From the NCBI GenBank assembly GCA_963804885.1, contig CAWDSF010000004.1, positions 124,001-188,000 of the forward strand: DNA of 64,000 nt. The letters run 5' to 3'. Source of the DNA: PALSA-1004 sp963804885 (GTDB lineage: Bacteria; Pseudomonadota; Gammaproteobacteria; Burkholderiales; SG8-41). The notes beneath the pieces are model-generated. The model had not been told where the DNA came from, ran no database searches, and saw only the letters and a list, made by a program, of their open reading frames with translations. Shown here piece after piece: positions 52,821 through 63,171 of this stretch (positions are counted from its first letter, which is position 1; every line of letters begins with the position of its first letter). A program made the position numbers and the translations under genes.

Positions 52821-54761
52821 TCAGAATTCGAGCTGCGCTCCGAGCTCGACGACGCGGTCGGGGGGCAGGCGGAAATAGTTCGTGGCGGTCATCGCGTTCT
52901 TCGACATGGTGACGAACAGCTTTTCGCGCCACAGCGCCATGTGCTTGACCCGCTTCACCGGAATCAACGTTTCACGGCCGAGGAAATAGGTGACCTTCTG
53001 CGGGTCGATCTGCAGCCGTGGATCGCTGATCTGCCGCAGCGCGCTCGGAATGTTGGGTTCCTCCATGAAGCCGAAACGTGACCGTGGCACGCCAGAGCCC
53101 GTCGCTGACAGTGGTTCCACCTGAATCCGCTCGCGCTCTTCCACGCGCGGCGTCTGGTGGGTCCGGGCGGTGAGGAGCACGATCCGTTCGTGCAACACGT
53201 GATTGTGCTTGAGGTTGTGCACCAGCGCCGCAGGCGTTCCTGCGGCATTGCCGCTCATGAAGACTGCCGTTCCGGGCACTCGAATGGGTGGATCGCGGCG
53301 GATCGCCGCGATGAACTCGTCGATCGGACGCGCGCTGGAGATCAGCAGTCCGGCCAGGGCGCGCCGTCCCGTCTTCCACGTGGTCATCAGCGTGAAGATG
53401 AACGACCGCGACCAGAATCGGGAACCAGCCGCCGTGCGGAATCTTCACCAGATTCGCGCCAAGGAACGCCAGATCGATGGCCAGGAACAGGCCGCCGATC
53501 GCGGCGGTCTTCATCAGGCTCCACTGCCATCGCTCGCGCGCCACCACCAGAAACATCAGCGACGTGATCGTCATCGTCGAGATCACGGCGATACCGTAGG
53601 CCGCGGCAAGATTCGATGACGACCTGAACCCGATGACCAGCAGGATGCAGGCAATCATCAGCGCCCAGTTGACCCCCGGCATGTAGATCTGTCCCGACTC
53701 GGTGGACGAGGTGTGTGCGGTCGTCAGCCGGGGAAGAAAGCCGAACTGCACCGCCTGCTTGGTGATCGAGAACGCCCCGGAGATGACTGCCTGCGACGCG
53801 ATGATCGTGGCCATCGTCGCCAGTGCGACGAGCGGCAACACGGCCCATTCCGGAGCGAGCAGGTAGAACGGATTCGAGGCGGTCGTCGCGTCGGTGATGA
53901 GCAAAGCGCCCTGTCCGTAGTAGTTGAGCAGCAGCGCGGGCAGGACGATCGTGAACCACGGCGACGCGTATCGGCCGCCGGCCGAAGTGTCCAAGGTCGA
54001 CATACAACGACTCGCCGCCGGTGATCACCAGTACCACCGTCCCCAGGATCAGATAACCCTGCGTGCCGTTACGGAGGAAGAACTGGACGGCGTACCACGG
54101 ATTGATGGCGGCCAGTACCGAAGGATGCGCAACGATTTGCACCACCCCCAACAGCCCCAGAACCACGAACCAGAGCAACGTGACCGGGCCGAAGATCATG
54201 CCGACACGTCCGGTGCCGTGGCTCTGAATCAGGAACAGACCGATGAGGATGACGATGGTGGCTGGCAGCACGTAGGGCGTCGAAGAACGGCGTGACCAGT
54301 TGCAGACCTTCGACAGCGCTCAACACCGAGATGGCCGGTGTGATCATGCCGTCACCGTAGAGCAGGGCGGCGCCGAAGATACCGAGGAGCACCAGCGGCC
54401 AACGCTCCGTGCGGCTGACGATCTTGATTGGCGTGGCCAACGAGGTCAGGGCGAGGATCCCGCCCTCACGCTGGTTGTCGGCGCGCAGAACGAAGCTGAG
54501 GTACTTTCCGGAAATGACGACGATCAGCGACCAGAACACCAGCGACAGCACGCCGAACACATTGGCGCGGGTAGGCTCGATGGCATGTGGCCCGTGGAAG
54601 CATTCGCGGAAGGCGTACAGCGGCGACGTGCCGATGTCACCGTAGACGACCCCGAGCGCGACCAGGGACAACGTGAGCAGGTACCGGCCGCGCGGAGACT
54701 CTGCTTGGTGCGGGTCGGATGGGGTATGGACCTCTACGTAGCCGGCAGGTGGAGTGGGCAC
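52821..54761 (-). CDS. kup: Kup-type potassium uptake permease, three frameshifts
   Basis: The reconstructed protein is about 647 residues. YLLTLSLVALGVVYGDIGTS, ALLYGDGMITPAISVLSAVE, FFLRNGTQGYLILGTVVLVI, LNYYGQGALLITDATTASNP and VNWALMIACILLVIGF are Kup signature segments, and the soluble C-terminal domain (RVPGTAVFMSGNAAGTPAAL, then YFLGRETLIPVKR) closes it. Frame changes lie near 54270, 53955 and 53395. The product would import K+ with protons. GTG 54761 is a tentative start; the frame extends to 54884 inside the upstream gene. All domains are present, so indel errors are as likely as decay. Confidence 0.75.
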
Positions 54762-54834
54762 CGTGATCAGATGTCCGCTGGGCTGTGCGGGTTCTGGATC
54801 ATACCGGAATTGGAGCGGTTGAAGGGAGCCGGGT

Positions 54835-55665
54835 TTATTGCGGGAGGTGCAGCGGCTTGACTCCCTCCAGACAGATCTCGTCAATCAGATCGCTGTCGAC
54901 CACGATTGTCTGGCGGAGACGAACGGTCCACGGTCTCGTGTAGGCCTTCGGATCGTCCACGGTGAAGTCGATCTCGAGCGTGCCGTAGTCGGGCCGGCGC
55001 AGACGCTCTGTGAGCGTCGCCGCAGAGGTCAGCGGACTGCCAGCCATGTCGAGCCACAGGTCGTCGCGCAGGCCGACCGTCCGGATCACCAGCACATCAC
55101 CCTCCCACTCGGCCGTCGAGTAGCCGTTCCACGACGGCTGCGGATCGACGGGCAGTGGGCGGCCGTCCATGTATATCAATCTGTACGCGGTGTTGTACTC
55201 GTTGAGCATCACCAGCATGTCCGGCGTCTGCAGCAGGCGCAGATAGTGCGGCAGCGTGTACATCCGCGGCGGATTCGACGGCAGGCAGCTCACGTGCGGG
55301 TCGTCCTTGGAATTGTCCGCGCTGCGCTGCTTCACCGCGGCGGCGGCCCACGGCTGATACGGCAGGCCGCCCTTCAGATCGGCGTCGATATGGTACGCCC
55401 ACGCCGAGAGCGGCATCTTCTCGAGACAGTCGCTGCCGTCGCGCAACAGCGGCGGACACGGCAGGTGGTTGTCAGCGAGCCAGATGCCTGAGAGGTCAGG
55501 CTTGCCATTCGCGGCCTTCGGCGCCGGCGCGGCCACGTTCACGGATCCGTTGGGCAGGCGCGGCACGTTGGGTGTCGGATGCTTGAACCATTGACCCGAC
55601 ACGTCGGTGCTCAGGAACGCCACGACGACCACTGCGATAATCCCCGCCGCGCCTTTCTGCAGCAC
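54835..55665 (-). CDS. Secreted hypothetical protein of the PDLSGIW type common in Acidobacteria
   Basis: The product has 276 residues with a signal peptide (GAAGIIAVVVVAFLSTDVSG). GKPDLSGIWLADN, SCLPSNPPRM, RLLQTPDMLVMLNEYNTAYR, YSTAEWEGDVLVIRTVGLRD and YGTLEIDFTVDDPKAYTRPW are the conserved blocks of this large uncharacterised family, whose genes often lie near DUF6152 genes. It is probably periplasmic. It precedes kup on the same strand. Confidence 0.7.
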   Translation of the reverse strand: MLQKGAAGIIAVVVVAFLSTDVSGQWFKHPTPNVPRLPNGSVNVAAPAPKAANGKPDLSGIWLADNHLPCPPLLRDGSDCLEKMPLSAWAYHIDADLKGGLPYQPWAAAAVKQRSADNSKDDPHVSCLPSNPPRMYTLPHYLRLLQTPDMLVMLNEYNTAYRLIYMDGRPLPVDPQPSWNGYSTAEWEGDVLVIRTVGLRDDLWLDMAGSPLTSAATLTERLRRPDYGTLEIDFTVDDPKAYTRPWTVRLRQTIVVDSDLIDEICLEGVKPLHLPQ

Positions 55666-55763
55666 GGCAACATCCTCTCACAAACAACCGTGGGCAAAGG
55701 GCGGGGCGGCGTCAAACAGGCGGCGCGCGCGTGGCATACTTCGCGGAGTTGCAAGGAGGACCG

Positions 55764-56534
55764 ATGACGACATTGCCGCTGCACGGCCGGCCGGTGTGGG
55801 CCGAACTGCTGACCACTGACATCAGCGCCGCCAAGGACTTCTATGCCGCCGTGATCGGATGGACCTACAAGCCGATGGATGGCGCGGCCCAGCCGTACGA
55901 CATCGTTCACCGGCCAGATGGACCATCGATGGGAGGCGTCATGACCGTTCCTCCCGGGATGAACTTTCCGCCGCACTGGGAGATGTACATCGCCGTCGAG
56001 AATCTCGACGAGACGATGGCGAAGACAGAGCGGCTGGGCGGCCGTTCGCTGTCTGGTGTCATCAGTGTGCCTGGTGTCGGCCGCCTGAGCACGATGCTCG
56101 ACCCGCAGGGCGGTCTCTTCGCGATCATTCAGCCCGAACCACGCGAACAGTCACCGGAAGTCGAAGCGGTCGTCGGCGACGTCGCCTGGCGCGAGCTCTA
56201 CACCACCGACGTGGCGGCGGCAAAGCCGTTCTACTTCGATCTCTTTGGCTGGAAGGAAACAGGCGCCCTCGACATGGGGCCGATCGGCACCTATTACATG
56301 TTCGGCCGGGCGTTTCCGCTCGGCGGCATGATGAACAAGACGCCAGACATGGCGCAGCTGCCCACAGCGTGGGGACTTTACTTCCGCGTGGCGAACGCGG
56401 ATGACGGGGCGGGCAGGGTCAAGGCCAACGGGGGCACGGTGTTGAACGGCCCGATGGAGGTACCGGGTGGCGACCGCATCGTGAATTGTCTCGATCCGCA
56501 GGGCGCGGCGTTCTCACTGCATCAGAGGGCGTAA
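55764..56534 (+). CDS. Two-domain VOC family protein (CFP32/hydroxylase-like)
   Basis: The product has 256 residues. WAELLTTDISAAKDFYAAVI, GWTYKPMD, the central linker and then WRELYTTDVAAAKPFYFDLF with FGWKE repeat the same VOC module twice, as in mycobacterial CFP32-like proteins. DPQGGLFAIIQPE and DPQGAAFSLHQRA end each half. The role is unknown. ATG 55764 has AGGAGG nearby, so the in-frame upstream starts are ignored. Confidence 0.8.
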   Translation: MTTLPLHGRPVWAELLTTDISAAKDFYAAVIGWTYKPMDGAAQPYDIVHRPDGPSMGGVMTVPPGMNFPPHWEMYIAVENLDETMAKTERLGGRSLSGVISVPGVGRLSTMLDPQGGLFAIIQPEPREQSPEVEAVVGDVAWRELYTTDVAAAKPFYFDLFGWKETGALDMGPIGTYYMFGRAFPLGGMMNKTPDMAQLPTAWGLYFRVANADDGAGRVKANGGTVLNGPMEVPGGDRIVNCLDPQGAAFSLHQRA

Positions 56535-56548
56535 ACAGATACGCCTGA

Positions 56549-59383
56549 CTACTTCGCGGGGGTGCCCTCGGCGGGTTTCGTCTCCTTCTTGCGCCCGCCG
56601 AGGAGCCCGCGCAGTGCATCTTCGAGCTGACGGGTCGTGTCCGGCTTCGCCGCATCGGGCTTGGCGGCATCCGGCTTCGGTGCATCCGGTTTGCCTTCGG
56701 CGCCCTTGGCCTCGGCCGGTGCTGCGGCCGGCTTCCCGGTGATCGCCCCCACGATTGCACCGATGCCCTTCGTGGAACCGCCGCCTAATCCTGGCAGCAG
56801 GCTCCGCACCTTCATTTCCGCGATCGTCTGAGCGTCCGGCGCGAAGCGCGGACGTGTCGCCGTCCCGGTAACGAGCATCGGGACCACCAGCTCACCTCGT
56901 TCGTTGGCGAGAGCCGTGGTCATCAAGCCGCCTACCTTCGAGCCGCCCACCTTCTGCGTCGCCTCGCTCGACAGCAGTGCGGTCGTTCGCAGGTTCAGAC
57001 TCTGATCCGCCAGGCCGATGGTACCGACGGCAGCAATGGTGGCTCCCTCAATTGCCGCAGCGAGATTCTCCGTACGGGCCACGCCCGACTTGACGTCGAA
57101 GGACCCCGTCAGCCTGGCGATGCGCGTGGTCCGCTCGGCGGCCGCCTGCCCCGTGACGAATCGCGCGATGTTGCCAATCTCCTGTCTGAGATCGACGTTG
57201 GCGATACGTCCATCCGACAGATTGATCGCCATCGTGCCGTCGAGCGAACGGGTAATCGCATCGGCGGTCTCGCCGGAGAACGACATCTTGAGATCGCCGC
57301 CGAGACTTCCGAACAGCACGTTCTTGAGACTGGTGAACGACGACAGCAGTTGGTTGGAGTCCACCTGCTCGACCGTACTGGCGATCGCCACTGAGGTCGT
57401 CGCCTGCCGCGTATCCAACGTCACGCTGCCGCGATGACGGCCTCCGAAGAGCCTGGCGGCAAGTGGATTCAACCGGATCACTCCCTTATCCAGCGTCAGC
57501 GTCGTCTCGACGTTCTCCAGCACGAGCTGGTCGCTGGTCATGGTGTTCACCTTCAGGCGTCCGCTGCCGCTCGTCCGCCGCAGCAGACTGTCGCCTGATG
57601 GCGGCGGCGCCGGCCTGGACGGCGACGCTGTCGACGGAGGCGGCCCGGGGACGACGAGCGCCTGAAGCTCGCGCACGTCCACACGGTCGGCAGCGATCTC
57701 GAAATCGACGACCGGCGCCGCCAGTTGGCGTACGGACGCGCGACCGTTGACGTTGGTCTTGCCGATCCCTGCGGCCAGGCTGTCGAGGGTAAACGCGTCG
57801 CCGGAGAAACTGGCGTTGGCATTGGCAATCCGCAGCGGCTGGGTAAGCGACGGCGACTTGATCGACGCATTCGTCAGCGACCCACGTCCGGAGTAGGTGA
57901 GCGCGTCCAACGGACCGGCGGCACGGGCATCGATCGTCAGCGTCCCGCTGCCGGTCGTACCATCGTCGGCGCCGACGCCCCACGCACGTGCCATGTTCAG
58001 CACCTGCCCGAGATCGGCGCCGTTCGCGCGGACGTGGCCATCGATCACCGGGCGCTTCGACGTGTACTCACGGACCACCGCTCCAACCAGCAGAGAGGTT
58101 CCAGCGCTGCTGATGGTGAAGTCGTTGGCGCGGACCTCGCCGGGACTGAGCGTCAGCTCGATGGCATCACTGCGGACCGGCTGCGGCACGGCACCGCCGG
58201 CGATATTCACGCCGCGCAGGCGAACGAATCCTTCGAGGGCTGGCGTCGGCAGCGCACCGCGAGCCTGCACGTCGGCCGAGGCCCGGCCCTCCACTTTCAT
58301 GTCCTTTCCGAACGCGACTCCGAAGGCCGAGGCCAGTCGTGCCACATCAGTCAATGAGGTGTCGGGCGCGGTGAGGTGCACATCGACCGTGGACGGTTCC
58401 TGTTTGAGGTTCATCGTCCCGGTGATCGAGAGCGGTGTGGCTCCCAATTTGAGTGACAGCATTCGAATCGTCGCGATGGAGGTCGGAACGGCGTGCGTCA
58501 CGTCGAAATCCATCGTGATCGGATAACCGATCGAGACGCCACGCACTGTGGTGTCGGCCAGGGCGAGCGCGCCGCGCAGCGACAGCTGGCCGTCGCGGTT
58601 CACCACATCGGCCTTGCCAGTCATGGTGGCGTCAGTGCCTTCCAGCGCTGCCAGGTCGAGGAATCGCTGCGTGCCGGCGATCGATGCCTGTTGCAGCTCC
58701 GCAACCCCGGTGAACGGCGTCGTTGCGATCGCCTCCTGCTGCAGCGGCCCCGCGCGCCCGGTCAAACTCACGCGCTGGGTTCCGCTGCCCGGCAGCGTGA
58801 TCGCCAGGGCGAGATCGAACGGCCGCTTCGGCCCGAAGTCGTTCAACCGCACGTCGATGTGCGTATACACGGCACGAACAGGTCCACCTGGCGCACCGAG
58901 TCTGCTCACGCCGACCTGACCGCCAGCAATTGTCAGCCGGCCAAGAACCGGCGTGGAGGACGAAGACGATGAGCTCGAGCGTCCGAGGGTGGCGAAATTC
59001 CATTCACCGTCGCTGTTCTGCGCCAGCTCGATGGCCGGGGCACGCAACTCCACAGCCTCGAGCTCGAAGGCACCACGAAACAGCGGCAGGAGTCGCGGCT
59101 TGACGTAGAGCTCGCGCACCTTCGCAAACACGCGGCCCGTGGGAAACGCCGGCGACTCACTGATGGTCAATTCCTCGACGCGCACCCCGACCGGCCACAG
59201 GCTGACGCCAAGCCGGCCGAGCGTCACGGGACGATTCAGCGCCTCCTGGAGACGCGACGCGATCTGGCCGCGATACTGGTTGAGATCCACCAGCCACACG
59301 GCCGCAAGCGCCACCGCAGCAACCAGCGCTGCTGCTGCGCCACCAATCAGAGCGATTCGTTTCGCGCGCATCGAGACTTCCAT
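56549..59383 (-). CDS. AsmA family protein
   Basis: The product has 944 residues. A single N-terminal membrane helix (IALIGGAAAALVAAVALAAV) precedes LNQYRGQIASRLQEALNRPV, TLGRLGVSLWPVGVRVEEL and a long beta-rich body, with the AsmA C-terminal block GSLGGDLKMSFSGETADAI and LNLRTTALLSSEATQKVGG. AsmA-like proteins bridge the periplasm and affect outer-membrane lipid transport. The tail is a Lys/Pro/Asp-rich repeat (KPDAAKPDAAKPD). ATG 59371 is an alternative start. It is one of the long intact genes of the window. Confidence 0.85.
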   Translation of the reverse strand: MEVSMRAKRIALIGGAAAALVAAVALAAVWLVDLNQYRGQIASRLQEALNRPVTLGRLGVSLWPVGVRVEELTISESPAFPTGRVFAKVRELYVKPRLLPLFRGAFELEAVELRAPAIELAQNSDGEWNFATLGRSSSSSSSSTPVLGRLTIAGGQVGVSRLGAPGGPVRAVYTHIDVRLNDFGPKRPFDLALAITLPGSGTQRVSLTGRAGPLQQEAIATTPFTGVAELQQASIAGTQRFLDLAALEGTDATMTGKADVVNRDGQLSLRGALALADTTVRGVSIGYPITMDFDVTHAVPTSIATIRMLSLKLGATPLSITGTMNLKQEPSTVDVHLTAPDTSLTDVARLASAFGVAFGKDMKVEGRASADVQARGALPTPALEGFVRLRGVNIAGGAVPQPVRSDAIELTLSPGEVRANDFTISSAGTSLLVGAVVREYTSKRPVIDGHVRANGADLGQVLNMARAWGVGADDGTTGSGTLTIDARAAGPLDALTYSGRGSLTNASIKSPSLTQPLRIANANASFSGDAFTLDSLAAGIGKTNVNGRASVRQLAAPVVDFEIAADRVDVRELQALVVPGPPPSTASPSRPAPPPSGDSLLRRTSGSGRLKVNTMTSDQLVLENVETTLTLDKGVIRLNPLAARLFGGRHRGSVTLDTRQATTSVAIASTVEQVDSNQLLSSFTSLKNVLFGSLGGDLKMSFSGETADAITRSLDGTMAINLSDGRIANVDLRQEIGNIARFVTGQAAAERTTRIARLTGSFDVKSGVARTENLAAAIEGATIAAVGTIGLADQSLNLRTTALLSSEATQKVGGSKVGGLMTTALANERGELVVPMLVTGTATRPRFAPDAQTIAEMKVRSLLPGLGGGSTKGIGAIVGAITGKPAAAPAEAKGAEGKPDAPKPDAAKPDAAKPDTTRQLEDALRGLLGGRKKETKPAEGTPAK

Positions 59384-59499
59384 TCCGCTTCACCACCCGA
59401 AGCTGTCGTACACACAGCCAATGTCGTTATACCTCCGATTCGCCGGCGTGTGCGGACCCGTGTGCCCTGACCATCCATACCAAGAGGGACGGATCAGCT

Positions 59500-60367
59500 A
59501 TGCTTCGCGCGTGCCTGAACCGATCGTCGCCTTCCGTCGGTCCGAACGGCGCAGGCAAGACCACCACCATCTCGACGATTCTCGGCTTCCTCCGCCCGAA
59601 CAGCGGACACGTGCACCTGTTTGGCGCACCGCCAGGCCCGGCAGTGTTACGGCAGGTTGGCTATCAGCCGGAATCTTCCACACCTATCCGTACTACTCGG
59701 TGCGGGAGGCGCTGCTGTTCTACGGCCGCCTTTCTGGCATGACCGGCGCCGCAATGGACGCGGCCATTCCGCCGTTGCTCGAGCGCCTGGCGCTCGGCGA
59801 TACCGGCAAGCGCGCGGTACGCAGCTTCTCGAAAGGGATGACGCAGCGCCCTGGGTCGGCGTCGTGTTCTTTTCGCTCGTGTCACTGGTCATCGGCCTCG
59901 TGTTCGCATCCGGCCTGGCGTGGTATATGGGCATCGCCATCGACGGCAACCGCGCCGCAATGGCGCTGGCGGAAACGACGGCAGGCGTGATGCTGTTCGC
60001 GGCGCTGGGCGTGGCGCTCGGTGCCAACGCGTCGGTGGCCCTCGCCGCCGGCGTCACGGTATTGCTCGCGTTCCTGCCGCCGATCGTGAACGCCCTGCGC
60101 AACGACAGCCATCCCTGGCAGCATTACCCGGGCCTGGCGCTGCATTATGTGACGCCGCCAGGCTACACGAGCCATTACGCAGGAATGACGTGGGCCGATC
60201 CGCCGGCAGTGCCGATCCGCGGACCGCTCCGGCAGTTTCAGATCCAGCGGCCGGTCATCGACTATGGCGCCGCGACGAAGCGCCTGTCATTGAACCTGGC
60301 CTACGGCGCGGTCTACTTCCTGATTGGTGTGGTGGTCTTCACTCGCAAGGACGCCAAGTTCGCGTAG
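59500..60367 (+). pseudogene. Collapsed ABC transporter: ATPase N-terminal half joined to permease C-terminal half
   Basis: VGPNGAGKTTTISTILGFLR (Walker A) and LFGAPPGPAVLRQVGYQPE, then in another frame YYSVREALLFYGRLSGMTG and RAVRSFSKGMTQR, give the first half of an ABC-2 type ATPase, cut just before the signature motif. The sequence then jumps directly to permease helices (VVFFSLVSLVIGLVFASGLA, TTAGVMLFAALGVALGANAS, LNLAYGAVYFLIGVVVF) that run to the stop. A deletion has removed the ATPase C-terminal half and the permease start. The ATPase N-terminus also looks shortened. Confidence 0.65.
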
Positions 60368-60375
60368 TTCCGGCG

Positions 60376-60419
60376 GGTGCCAGGTCGTGAAAAAACCACG
60401 GATTCAAGACCTGACCCCA
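60376..60419. repeat. Single arm of the dispersed inverted repeat (copy C)
   Basis: This 44-base stretch matches the right arm of copy A (ending GATTCAAGACCTGACCCCA) with few differences. No partner arm lies nearby. On the minus strand it provides the last codons and stop of the decarboxylase-like gene (GVRS, TGA), the same arrangement as at 8842 and 34437. Confidence 0.75.
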
Positions 60420-61210
60420 GAGAGTAGCTTCCCGTAGCCTGGCGCCGCACCGGAGAGGCCGACGAGCCGCGCACCGGCCCACAAACCGTGCGGCATGCTT
60501 GAAATCACCGGAACGCCCGTCCGCGCTTCGAGCGGAGCAATGATCTCCAGCGTCCTGAAACCACCGCACGAGACGAGGAGAGAGTCGGCATCCGGCGCTG
60601 ACCTGCGCACCCGTTCGCCGAAGTCGATCAGATCCTGCTGCGTCACGCGATCGACGTCGGCTATCGCCTCGATGCCCATGCCGGTGACGACTGCGGCGGT
60701 GAGCCCGTGCTCCTTGAGGAATACCCGCAGCCGCTCGTTGACTTCGTCGTTGTAGGCCGTGGCCACGGCCACCTTCTTGGCGCCGACAGCTTTCAACCCC
60801 TCGATGACTCCGTTGCTCATCGTCGTCGCGCGCAGGCCAGATGCCTCGGTGACGATCGTACGAAGGCGCTGGTTGTAGGCCTCGCCCTTGTAAAACGTCA
60901 GCGACGTCCCGGTGAGCTCAATCGCCTCGGCACCTGCTGCGGCCAGTTTCTTCGCCGCGGCAGGGATGCGCTCCATCACCGCGTCGAATCCCTCAGGCGT
61001 CATCTTCTCGACGCCGAGACCGGTGACGACGAACTTCAGGCGGTTGCCGTACATCGCCACGCCTTCTTCCGGGACGCCGCGGTCGGCGGGCGGGAAGATC
61101 AGACCGAGCACGGGCACTTTCTCAGCGGCTCTGGCTGGCGGCGTGCCACACCGGGCCGCTGCGACACCCAGGGCCGACGCAGCAAGAAAGTCGCGGCGAT
61201 TCATCCGCAT
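60404..61210 (-). CDS. Arylmalonate decarboxylase/maleate isomerase-like protein with Tat signal
   Basis: The product has 268 residues. After a Tat start (MNRRDFLAASALGVAAARC) comes an Asp/Glu racemase-superfamily domain. Pro41, Thr102 and Ser103 (TGTSLTFYKGEAYN), Tyr153 (VATAYNDEVNER) and Cys215 (LLVSCGGFRTLE) fall at a constant offset of 27 from the Pro14, Thr75, Ser76, Tyr126 and Cys188 known for Bordetella arylmalonate decarboxylase. Decarboxylation or isomerisation of a dicarboxylate is likely; the substrate is unknown. ATG 61210 follows GGAG; the longer frame to 61318 would hide the Tat signal. The C-terminal GVRS comes from the dispersed repeat. Confidence 0.75.
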   Translation of the reverse strand: MRMNRRDFLAASALGVAAARCGTPPARAAEKVPVLGLIFPPADRGVPEEGVAMYGNRLKFVVTGLGVEKMTPEGFDAVMERIPAAAKKLAAAGAEAIELTGTSLTFYKGEAYNQRLRTIVTEASGLRATTMSNGVIEGLKAVGAKKVAVATAYNDEVNERLRVFLKEHGLTAAVVTGMGIEAIADVDRVTQQDLIDFGERVRRSAPDADSLLVSCGGFRTLEIIAPLEARTGVPVISSMPHGLWAGARLVGLSGAAPGYGKLLSGVRS

Positions 61211-61375
61211 CGCTCCACCTTTCGTTCTTGGAACCCGTGGCAATCTTACTCTCCAACCCGCGAACTTGGACGACTCACCCAACTGTGAGAGACTTCGGGC
61301 CGGGTTCTCACTGAACATTTCTGCCGCCGGCGTGCAGGTAAAGGCGAGGCCTCTTCACCTGTTTGTGGTGTTGCT

Positions 61376-61801
61376 ATGGTGACGATCGAAGCCCGCCCGT
61401 ATAGCGCGGACATGACCGCGGATGAGCGTGACAGCCTCCTCTCGCGGGTCTTTGTCGTTGAGCCCGGGATTGTCTTCTACCGGGAAATTCCACTGCAGTC
61501 GGTGGAAAGCATCGACCTCATGCTCGGCCGCCTCTACGAGCTCGGATCTCAGTGGCCGACGTTCATCGAAGTCCTTGACCTGTCGAAGGTCGAGCGGCCT
61601 TCGCCCGCGGTGCGCGCCCGCCTCCGCCGGTGGATGCTGCGGCTGGCGCCGAACCTGGCGCATATGTGCATCATCATCGAGAAGAATTTCGTCATGCGTG
61701 CGGTGGCCCGATTCGTGGCGTATTCGATGAACATCACCGCGCTCTCCTTCCACGAAACGGAGGCAGAGGCACTTGATGCCGCCAGGCGGCTACCCCACTG
61801 A
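61376..61801 (+). CDS. SpoIIAA/STAS-like small protein
   Basis: The product has 141 residues. IEVLDLSKVERPSPAVRARL and MCIIIEKNFVMRAVARFVAY, with a late SFHETEAEALDAARRL helix, give an alternating strand/helix pattern like SpoIIAA/STAS-like proteins (compare 31004-31378). It overlaps the next sensor kinase gene by 26 bases, so it probably works with it. The function is unknown. Confidence 0.55.
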   Translation: MVTIEARPYSADMTADERDSLLSRVFVVEPGIVFYREIPLQSVESIDLMLGRLYELGSQWPTFIEVLDLSKVERPSPAVRARLRRWMLRLAPNLAHMCIIIEKNFVMRAVARFVAYSMNITALSFHETEAEALDAARRLPH

Positions 61802-63097
61802 TCCGAAGACCGGCATCGTTGGCGATATCCTGCGACACCTCGCCGATATCGGCGCCGGGCGCATCAGCATCACCGACACGGATCTGGTCGAGGCCCCGTC
61901 CGACCTCATGCGGGAAGTGCTGGTGGGACTGCTGACGCTGCACGAGGATCTGCAGCACGAGCGCGGGTTGCGGGCGGTCGCCGAGCAGCAGTCGGACCGG
62001 CTCGTCGCCGACCTCCGTGCAGCGGTGGCCGCGCGCGACGAGTTCCTCTCGGTCGCCTCGCACGAGTTGCGGACACCGCTCAGCACGCTCAAGCTGCAGA
62101 CGACCACCCTGGCGCGACAGCTCGCGCAGTCGGTGGCCAGCGGGAGGGCAGCGATCTCCGGCGATACGTCACGGTCATCGAACGACAGGTCGCCAGGCTC
62201 GAGAAGCTTACGGCGGATCTCCTCGACGTGAGCCGCATCACCTCCGGACACCTCGAGCTCCGTCGCGAGCCGGTCGATCTGGTGGCCCTCGTTCGCGAGA
62301 TCGTGAACCGGTTCCACCCCGATCCAGCGGGAGCGGCCGCGGCGATCCGTTTGAAAGCGACCCGGTGGTCGTCGGCGAGTGGGACCCCTCCCGTGTGGAT
62401 CAAGTCGCGTCGAATCTCGTGACAAACGCCATCCGTTACGGCAAAGGGACACCGGTCCGTGTCTCGGTTCGCGCCGCCGACGGCACCGCCCATCTGGTCG
62501 TCCGGGACGGAGGCATCGGCATTGCGGCCGACCAGAAGGCCCGGATCTTCGAGCGGTTCGAAAGGGCTGTCTCCTCAGCGAATTACAGCGGCCTCGGACT
62601 GGGACTCTGGATTGCGAAGCGCGTCGTCGACGCGCACGGGGGGGCCATCGCCGTCGAGAGCGAGCTCGGCGAGGGAGCGACGTTCACGGTGACCCTGCCG
62701 CTCACGGCCGGCAGCTCCGCACGGACCTGCGGCATGAAAGCGCGGATCGCCGTCATCGAAGACGACGTCGATCTGCGGACTGCCATCTGCCTGATGCTCG
62801 ACTACGAAGGATACGAGGTCTACGACATCGGCAACGCCAGGGACGCCGATCCTCCGCATCGAGAACGGACTTCCGGTGGACGTCATCCTGCTCGATTTGA
62901 TGATGCCGATCATGAACGGCTGGGAGTTCTGCGAGCGGCGTGCGACGTCGCCTGCACTGGCGAGTATTCCTGTGATCGTCATGACCGCGAGGCAGTCGGT
63001 GACGCCGCCGCCCGGCATCAGCGACATCCTGTTGAAGCCGTTCGATCCCGACAACCTCGCCGCGGCAATCGCGAGAGCGCTGACGCCGACCGGCTGA
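61776..63097 (+). CDS. Sensor histidine kinase with C-terminal receiver domain (hybrid), three frameshifts
   Basis: From ATG 61776 (GAGG seven bases upstream) come a helical linker and the H box FLSVASHELRTPLSTLKLQ in frame 3. After a break near 62160, RQVARLEKLTADLLDVSRIT continues in frame 2. After one near 62345, the ATP-binding SNLVTNAIRYGKGTPV, DGGIGIAADQKARIFERFE and GLGLGLWIAKRVVDAHGG read in frame 1. Without a stop the frame runs into a receiver, RIAVIEDDVDLRTAICLML; after a break near 62850, VILLDLMMPIMNGWEF and LLKPFDPDNLA finish it. An ATG at 62734 could start the receiver separately. The kinase would autophosphorylate His and pass the phosphate to the Asp. Confidence 0.65.
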
Positions 63098-63171
63098 CGC
63101 CGACGGACTGTAGCAGCCCGGGTGCAACTCCCCGCGCTGCCAGCCAGTTCGGCTATAGAATCTCAGCCAAC

